This document shows, piece after piece, positions 58,646 to 64,000 of a DNA stretch of 64,000 bases. Under the pieces are notes generated by a model. It saw only the letters and a list, made by a program, of their open reading frames with translations. It made no database searches and was not told the origin of the DNA. The translations under genes and the position numbers were made by a program. Source of the DNA: Pseudomonas syringae pv. cilantro (lineage in GTDB: Bacteria > Pseudomonadota > Gammaproteobacteria > Pseudomonadales > Pseudomonadaceae). The stretch covers positions 442,989 to 506,988 of the forward strand of contig NZ_LGLN01000013.1 in assembly GCF_001293775.1 (NCBI RefSeq). The letters run 5' to 3'. Within the stretch, counting starts at the first letter, position 1, and each line of letters opens with the position of its first letter.

Positions 58646-59277
58646 TCGATCACGCATTCGCCGTGCTGCCCCATGATTTGTTGTGGGGCATGCCGCTGTC
58701 GGCCTTGCCGGATGACGCGCCCCAATGGGCGCTCGACGCCGTGCTCGCCGGGCAGCCGGTGGTCGTGCGTCGCCAGGTGACGCCTGTCGGTCGGGTGGCG
58801 GTGGGCTTGCGTGGCCGGGCGCGCGAGCAGCGTTACGGCGCCGTGATGTCGCTGGCCGATGTTTATCGCCGGGTCACGCCCGAACAATTGCGTGATTGCT
58901 CTTTCAACAGCCGGTGCGACTGGCCCGCCTTGCGCGCCTTGCGCCAGGCCCGTCCGGTGATGGAGGCGCTGGAGCGGGGCTGGGGTGTTGGCGGCAGTGC
59001 CGGGTTTGAGTTGGCCAGCGGTTTTCCAGCGCTGCATCAGGACAGCGATCTGGACCTGATTCTGCGCAGCCCCGCGCCGTTCAGCCGGCAAAGTGCTGCC
59101 GAACTGGTCGAAGCACTGGACACAGCGGTTTGTCGCGTCGATGTTCAACTCCAGCTCGAACAGGGCGCGGTCGCGCTGCGTGAATGGGCGCGGCCAAACG
59201 GGCGGGTGCTGCTCAAGACCACCAGCGGTGCGCGGCTGGTGAGTGACCCGTGGCATCTGGCCGAGGTGTGCGCATGA
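58639..59277 (+). CDS. mdcG: Malonate decarboxylase holo-ACP synthase (phosphoribosyl-dephospho-CoA transferase)
   Basis: MdcG attaches the prosthetic group to apo-MdcC. The product is 212 residues with GVGGSAGFELASG and the acidic nucleotidyltransferase-type DSDLDL (135-140) expected to bind metal. It overlaps mdcE by seven bases and mdcH by four. Confidence 0.92.
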   Translation: MVIDHAFAVLPHDLLWGMPLSALPDDAPQWALDAVLAGQPVVVRRQVTPVGRVAVGLRGRAREQRYGAVMSLADVYRRVTPEQLRDCSFNSRCDWPALRALRQARPVMEALERGWGVGGSAGFELASGFPALHQDSDLDLILRSPAPFSRQSAAELVEALDTAVCRVDVQLQLEQGAVALREWARPNGRVLLKTTSGARLVSDPWHLAEVCA

Positions 59278-60209
59278 GCAGCCTGTGGGTATTTCCCGGC
59301 CAGGGCGCGCAGCAGGCAGGCATGCTGCATCAGTTGCCCGACGACCCGGTGGTTCGCGATTGCCTGCAAGAGGCCGCCGACGCGCTCGGTGAAAATATTC
59401 TGGCGCTGGACACCCCTCAGGCACTGCAATCGACGCGCGCCGTGCAGCTTTGCCTGCTGATCGCCGGTGTCGCCTGCGCCCGGCTGTTGCAGGCGCGTGA
59501 CTGTATGCCGGATTACGTCGCAGGGCTGTCCATCGGTGCCTATCCGGCAGCTGTCATTTGTGACGCGCTGGCCTTCGACGATGCCGTGCGGCTGGTCGCG
59601 CTGCGCGGCGAACTGATGCAGAGCGCTTACCCCGAGGGCTACGGCATGACCGCGGTCATCGGCCTGGATCAAGCGCAGGTCGAGACGATGATCAGCCAGG
59701 TACACCGCCCGAAAACCCCGGTGTTCCTCGCCAATATCAATGCCGACAACCAGATGGTCATCGCAGGCAGCTTCGAGGCGATGCAGCAGGTCGGGCAACT
59801 GGCCAAGGCTGCGGGGGCCGCAGCCGTCAAGCGACTTGCCGTCAGTGTGCCGTCACATTGCGCCTTGCTGGACGCGCCCGCGCAGCAACTGGCCGACGCG
59901 TTTTCACGCATCGAACTGAAAGCGCCGAAAGTGCGCTACCTCAGTGGCAGCACGGCGCGGCCGCTGCTGAGCGCCGAAAAGCTGCGTGACGACCTGGCGT
60001 TCAACATGTGCCGGGTCATCGACTGGCGCAGCACCGTGGAAACTGCCTACGAACGCGGCGTGCGCCTGCACATCGAGCTGCCGCCTGGTTCGGTACTGAC
60101 CGGGCTGGCGCGCAAGGTTTTCCAGCAGGGAACGGCGCTGGCCTTTCAGGCCGCGCGTCTGGACAGTCTGCTCGCGCTGTCGCGAGAGGAGGGCAGCCGC
60201 AGCCGATAG
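59274..60209 (+). CDS. mdcH: Malonyl-CoA acyltransferase of malonate decarboxylase
   Basis: MdcH primes the complex by moving malonyl from CoA to MdcC. It is a FabD-like protein of 311 residues with FPGQGAQQAGM at the start, the nucleophile Ser86 in GLSIGAYPA, and the catalytic His in VSVPSHCALLD. I start at the ATG at 59274. The transporter genes follow after 69 bases. Confidence 0.93.
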   Translation: MSSLWVFPGQGAQQAGMLHQLPDDPVVRDCLQEAADALGENILALDTPQALQSTRAVQLCLLIAGVACARLLQARDCMPDYVAGLSIGAYPAAVICDALAFDDAVRLVALRGELMQSAYPEGYGMTAVIGLDQAQVETMISQVHRPKTPVFLANINADNQMVIAGSFEAMQQVGQLAKAAGAAAVKRLAVSVPSHCALLDAPAQQLADAFSRIELKAPKVRYLSGSTARPLLSAEKLRDDLAFNMCRVIDWRSTVETAYERGVRLHIELPPGSVLTGLARKVFQQGTALAFQAARLDSLLALSREEGSRSR

Positions 60210-60278
60210 AGGCGCCATGCAGATGCTACGAAGGACAAAAACAACAACTTCAGCAATGCGAACAGAGGAATAACAACA

Positions 60279-60695
60279 ATGATTATCTACGGTGTTGCAC
60301 TACTGGCTATCTGCACCCTCGCAGGCGTGATTCTCGGTGACATGCTCGGCGTTCTGCTGGGCGTCAAATCCAACGTGGGCGGGGTCGGGATCGCCATGAT
60401 CCTGCTGATCTGCGCGCGTTTGTGGATGGAAAAACACGGCGGCATGAGCAAGGACTGCGAAATGGGCGTCGGCTTCTGGGGCGCGCTGTACATTCCGGTG
60501 GTGGTCGCGATGGCGGCGCAACAGAACGTCGTGACCGCGCTGAAAGGCGGACCCGTTGCGGTTCTGGCAGCCGTCGGTTCAGTGGTTTTGTGTGCCTGCA
60601 CCATCGCCCTGATCAGCCGCACCCACCGGGGCGAGCCGTTGCCCAATGAAGAGCCGTTGCTGACCCCGGTGATCAACCCGGCCGGGGGGCGCTGA
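60279..60695 (+). CDS. madL: Malonate transporter subunit MadL
   Basis: MadL is a small inner-membrane protein (138 residues, about four helices) that imports malonate with MadM. It starts MIIYGVALLAICTLAGVILGD with GAGGAATAAC upstream. LGVKSNVGGVGIAMILL is typical. Confidence 0.92.
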   Translation: MIIYGVALLAICTLAGVILGDMLGVLLGVKSNVGGVGIAMILLICARLWMEKHGGMSKDCEMGVGFWGALYIPVVVAMAAQQNVVTALKGGPVAVLAAVGSVVLCACTIALISRTHRGEPLPNEEPLLTPVINPAGGR

Positions 60696-60696
60696 T

Positions 60697-61461
60697 ATGT
60701 GGCCACTTATCGAGAAAGGACTTGAACACAACGGTCTGATCACCGCCTTCGCCTTCGTCGGCATCATCATGTGGGTCTCCGTGGTGCTTTCAAAACGCCT
60801 GACGTTTGGCCGCGTGCACGGCTCGGCGATTGCCATCGTCATCGGCCTGATTCTGGCCTGGGTCGGCGGCACCTTGACCGGTGGCCAGAAGGGACTGGCC
60901 GATATCACGCTGTTCTCCGGCATCGGCCTGATGGGCGGGGCGATGCTGCGCGACTTCGCTATCGTCGCCACCGCCTTTGAAGTGCAGGCCACCGAAGCCC
61001 GCAAGGCCGGGCTGATCGGCGTGATTGCCCTGCTGCTGGGCACGATTCTGCCGTTTATCGTCGGTGCGAGTATTGCCTGGGTGTTTGGCTATCGTGACGC
61101 AATCAGCATGACCACCATCGGCGCGGGCGCGGTGACCTATATCGTCGGCCCGGTGACCGGCGCTGCGTTGGGGGCGACCTCGGACGTCATGGCGCTGTCG
61201 ATTGCCACCGGCCTGATCAAGGCGATTCTGGTGATGGTCGGCACACCGATGGCGGCGCGCTGGATGGGGCTGGACAACCCGCGCTCGGCGATGGTCTTCG
61301 GCGGTCTGGCCGGCACGGTCAGCGGCGTGACTGCCGGGCTGGCGGCGACCGATCGGCGTCTGGTGCCTTACGGCGCGCTGACTGCAACGTTCCACACCGG
61401 GCTGGGCTGCTTGCTTGGCCCTTCGGTGTTGTATTTCATCGTGCGCGCTATCGTCGGTTAG
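60697..61461 (+). CDS. madM: Malonate transporter subunit MadM
   Basis: The larger subunit of the sodium-dependent malonate transporter, 254 residues with about eight membrane segments. LFSGIGLMGGAMLRDFAIVATAF and TIGAGAVTYIVGPVTGAALG are characteristic. The ATG lies one base after the madL stop. It replaces the MdcF carrier of other mdc operons. Confidence 0.93.
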   Translation: MWPLIEKGLEHNGLITAFAFVGIIMWVSVVLSKRLTFGRVHGSAIAIVIGLILAWVGGTLTGGQKGLADITLFSGIGLMGGAMLRDFAIVATAFEVQATEARKAGLIGVIALLLGTILPFIVGASIAWVFGYRDAISMTTIGAGAVTYIVGPVTGAALGATSDVMALSIATGLIKAILVMVGTPMAARWMGLDNPRSAMVFGGLAGTVSGVTAGLAATDRRLVPYGALTATFHTGLGCLLGPSVLYFIVRAIVG

Positions 61462-61471
61462 TCCATGCCCG

Positions 61472-62398
61472 TCAGGTCGCCTGTTCCAGCAGGCGATTTG
61501 CATACATCCGGCACTCGGCCACCAGCGCCAGCAGGTTGGGATCGCGCTCTTTGGATTTGAGAAAAACCATGCCGATGTGTTGCTGCATGCGGTAGCGGCT
61601 TTGCAGCGGGATCAGGCGCACGCGGTTCTCATAGACCGCTGCGATGCGCCCCGGCAGCAGCGCATAGCCGACGCCTGAGCTGACCATGCTCAGCAGGGTG
61701 AAGATGTCATTGACCTGCATCGCCACCTTTGGCTCGAACCCGGCCTGCTGAAAAACCCGTATGCCGTCGCGATGGGTCGCAAAGCCTTGGGTGAGGGTGA
61801 TGAAGGTCGCTTCGCGCAGGTCGCTCAAGTCGACTTCGTTGCGTTCGGCGAAGGGCGAATCGGTAGGAACGGCGAGAAAAATATCATCGGAAAACAGCGC
61901 CAGGTGCTCGCAATCCGGGTCATTGGTGCTCTCGTCCAGCGCCACCAGCATGGCGTCGACTTCCATGTTCTTGAGCTTGTAGAGCAGATCAATGTTCGAG
62001 CCCAGAATCAGGTCGATGTTCAGTTCGCTGCGGCGGATCTTCAAGCCCATGATCAACTGCGGTACGGTCTTGACCGTCAGCGAATATAAGGCCCCGAGCC
62101 GGAATCGCGCCGCCGAGAAGCCCGCCGCCTGACGGGTCAACTCCACTGTGGTGAGCACATCCTGCACCAGTTTCTGGGCACGTTCTTCCAGCACATAGGC
62201 GCTTTCCAGCGGCGTCAGGTTGCGCCCTTCGTGCTTGAACAGCGGGCAGCGCAGGGCGCTTTCCAACGAATGAATGGCACGGTGGACGCTGACGTTACTG
62301 GTCTGCAACGCCTCCGCCGCACGGGCCAGATTGCCGGTGCGCATGAACGCGAGGAATATTTCCAGTTTCTTCAGGGTGAGTTCGTCATCGATCTGCAT
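61472..62398 (-). CDS. mdcR: LysR-family regulator of malonate use, MdcR-like
   Basis: The product is 308 residues with an N-terminal winged helix (LKKLEIFLAFMRTGNLARAAEAL ... NVSVHRAIHSLES) and effector domain. It ends ten bases from madM, convergent with the operon. By position and family it is the malonate-responsive activator, probably acting at the dyad before mdcA. Confidence 0.88.
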   Translation of the reverse strand: MQIDDELTLKKLEIFLAFMRTGNLARAAEALQTSNVSVHRAIHSLESALRCPLFKHEGRNLTPLESAYVLEERAQKLVQDVLTTVELTRQAAGFSAARFRLGALYSLTVKTVPQLIMGLKIRRSELNIDLILGSNIDLLYKLKNMEVDAMLVALDESTNDPDCEHLALFSDDIFLAVPTDSPFAERNEVDLSDLREATFITLTQGFATHRDGIRVFQQAGFEPKVAMQVNDIFTLLSMVSSGVGYALLPGRIAAVYENRVRLIPLQSRYRMQQHIGMVFLKSKERDPNLLALVAECRMYANRLLEQAT

Positions 62399-62519
62399 GT
62401 CGTGGCGCTTATCGTTTATGTGAACTGATTGTGCCCTGTACTGACAGATACGTTGCGCTTTGTTTCAATAAACCGGAGCCTCTGCAATCAGTGTTTCGCG
62501 ACAAGAGGGCAATACGCGG

Positions 62520-63134
62520 ATGTACCACGGAGAAAAATTCAACGCCTGGTCACACTTGATCGGCGCAGTGCTGGCAGCGGTCGGCGCGATCTGGTTACTG
62601 GTGATGGCGAGTCTGCACGGCAATGTCTGGAAAGTGGTCAGCATGGCGATCTATGGCATGTGTCTGGTCACGCTGTACAGCGTGTCGACGATTTACCACA
62701 GCGTTCAGGGTCGCCCGAAATCGATCATGCAGAAGGTTGATCATTTTTCGATCTACCTGATGATTGCCGGCAGTTACACACCGTTCTGTCTGGTGACCCT
62801 GCACGGGCCGTGGGGCTGGACGTTGTTCGGCATCGTCTGGGGGCTGGCACTGATCGGTATTCTGCAGGAGATAAAACCCCGCTCCGAAGCGCGGATCATG
62901 TCCATCGTGATCTATGCGCTGATGGGCTGGATCGTGCTGGTGGCCGTCAAACCGCTGATCGCAGCGCTCGGCACGGCGGGCTTCATCTGGCTGGCAGGCG
63001 GCGGCGTGCTGTACACCGTCGGCATCCTGTTCTTCGCCTACGACCAGATCCGCCACTTTCACGGCATCTGGCACCTGTTCGTGATCGGCGGCAGTCTGAT
63101 GCACTTTGTGGCGATCTGTTTTTATGTGCTTTGA
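62520..63134 (+). CDS. Hemolysin III/PAQR-family membrane protein
   Basis: The product is 204 residues with seven transmembrane segments. It has the family metal and core motifs: FNAWSHLIGA near the start, STIYHSV (His after helix 2), VDHFSIYLMIAGSYTPF, and WHLFVIGGSLMHF in the last helix. In bacteria such proteins (TrhA/YqfA) have been tied to membrane homeostasis rather than hemolysis. The start ATG follows AGAGGG at a long spacing. Confidence 0.88.
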   Translation: MYHGEKFNAWSHLIGAVLAAVGAIWLLVMASLHGNVWKVVSMAIYGMCLVTLYSVSTIYHSVQGRPKSIMQKVDHFSIYLMIAGSYTPFCLVTLHGPWGWTLFGIVWGLALIGILQEIKPRSEARIMSIVIYALMGWIVLVAVKPLIAALGTAGFIWLAGGGVLYTVGILFFAYDQIRHFHGIWHLFVIGGSLMHFVAICFYVL

Positions 63135-63168
63135 GGAGGGGCGCTTAAGCTAAGTTTTCGTTGGGCTC

Positions 63169-63202
63169 GATGATCGTCCCCACGCTCGTGGGGACGATCA
63201 TC
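63169..63202. repeat. Perfect 15-bp palindrome between hemolysin III and rsmE genes
   Basis: GATGATCGTCCCCAC and its exact complement flank a GCTC loop. It lies between two convergent genes and may block read-through. It resembles palindromes common in P. syringae intergenic DNA. Confidence 0.6.
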
Positions 63203-63222
63203 ATTGATGACGTCTCAAACGA

Positions 63223-63942
63223 TCAGAAATCGCCCCACAACTGCTGCGCCACGCTGAGCGCAACCACCGGGGCGGTTTCGGTGCGCAGGATTCTCGGGCC
63301 GAGGCGGGCGGCGTGGAAGCCGGCGGTTTTTGCCTGATCGACTTCTGCATCGTTCAAACCACCTTCCGGGCCGATCAGGAAGGCCAGGCTGGCGGGTTTG
63401 GTGTGGCGGGTCAGCGGTTTGGCCACCGGGTGCAGCACCAGTTTCAGATCGGCCTCGGTGAGTGTTATCCAGTCGGTCAGCGGCATCGGTGGATGAATCA
63501 CCGGCACCACCGAACGACCGCATTGCTCGCACGCACTGATCGCGATCTGCTGCCAATGCGCCTGACGCTTCTCGGCGCGTTCGTCCTTGAGGCGCACTTC
63601 GCAGCGCTCGCTGATGATCGGGGTAATCTCGCTGACGCCCAGTTCGGTCGCCTTCTGAATCGCCCAGTCCATGCGCTCACCACGCGACAAACCCTGACCC
63701 AGATGGATGCGCAAGCCTGACTCAACCTGCCCGGCAAAGCTTTCAGTCAATTGCACGCGCACGCGTTTCTTGCCGACTTCCAGCAGCGTGCCGCGAAACT
63801 CAAGGCCTGAGCCGTCGAACAGTTGCAGGGCGTCGCCCTCGGTCATACGCAACACGCGGCTGATGTAATGCGCCTGAGCTTCAGGCAGTTCGTGTTCGCC
63901 CAGGCTCAGCGGCGTTTCAGTAAAAAAGCGGGACAGTCTCAT
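63223..63942 (-). CDS. rsmE: 16S rRNA (uridine-1498-N3)-methyltransferase
   Basis: RsmE methylates U1498 of 16S rRNA in the 30S decoding region, using SAM. The product is 239 residues, with the N-terminal PUA-like domain (MRLSRFFTETPLSLGEHELPEAQAHYI) and the SPOUT knot motifs FLIGPEGGLNDAEV and LGPRILRTETAPVVAL. The length is normal. Confidence 0.96.
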   Translation of the reverse strand: MRLSRFFTETPLSLGEHELPEAQAHYISRVLRMTEGDALQLFDGSGLEFRGTLLEVGKKRVRVQLTESFAGQVESGLRIHLGQGLSRGERMDWAIQKATELGVSEITPIISERCEVRLKDERAEKRQAHWQQIAISACEQCGRSVVPVIHPPMPLTDWITLTEADLKLVLHPVAKPLTRHTKPASLAFLIGPEGGLNDAEVDQAKTAGFHAARLGPRILRTETAPVVALSVAQQLWGDF

Positions 63943-63978
63943 GGTATGTCTCGGTTCCGGTGTTTGTTCTGTGATGAC

Positions 63979-64000
63979 GCTTTCGCGGACAAGCGAAGCG
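63979..64000. repeat. REP-like imperfect palindrome cut by the window edge
   Basis: CGCTTTCGC and GCGAAGCG flank GGACAA at the right edge. The TTCGCGGACAAG core is a form common in Pseudomonas REPs. No gene is visible in the last 58 bases. Confidence 0.4.

Overview
The window is chromosomal DNA from a Pseudomonas. The block argS-priA-rpmE-maeB-mrcA-pilMNOPQ-aroK-aroB-damX-gltB-gltD-hemE is the gene order I know from Pseudomonas chromosomes. Several intergenic palindromes resemble elements familiar from the P. syringae complex, so I infer that group. The P. syringae assignment rests on recall, not on a database search. I see no rRNA, tRNA, CRISPR array, insertion sequence or replication origin.

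Positions 1-24734 are conserved housekeeping DNA. They hold a partial SPOR-domain protein, argS, priA, rpmE, a secreted nuclease, malic enzyme, PBP1A, the type IV pilus alignment/secretin operon pilMNOPQ, two shikimate genes (aroK, aroB), damX and the two glutamate synthase subunits. Positions 24735-35347 mix core and accessory genes. They hold a 1082-residue toxin-like protein, hemE, an N-acyl-D-amino-acid deacylase, a two-gene Septu-type anti-phage module (ptuA-ptuB) and a divergent MFS transporter/LysR pair.

Positions 35386-52292 are one tightly packed minus-strand operon of 19 genes, nearly all overlapping their neighbours, that encodes an aryl polyene pathway. Two ACPs, an acyl-ACP ligase fused to a dehydratase, ketosynthases with a chain-length-factor partner, a ketoreductase and a second dehydratase make the polyene. 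An aromatic amino acid lyase and a methyltransferase probably make and decorate the aryl head. Acyltransferases, a glycosyltransferase, a LolA-like protein, an MMPL exporter and a lipoprotein probably attach and export the product to the outer membrane.

Positions 52600-53887 carry an orphan ParA-type ATPase with a striking inverted repeat upstream, and an orphan PAAR protein. Positions 54149-62398 are a complete biotin-independent malonate decarboxylase operon (mdcABCDEGH) with the MadLM malonate transporter and a convergent LysR regulator. The window closes with a hemolysin III-family membrane protein and rsmE.

The most interesting parts are the Septu module with possible traces of its insertion, the toxin-like protein with an AT-richer C-terminal tip, the aryl polyene operon with its ligase-dehydratase fusion and lyase, and three unexplained dyad symmetries upstream of parA, mdcA and the MFS/LysR pair.
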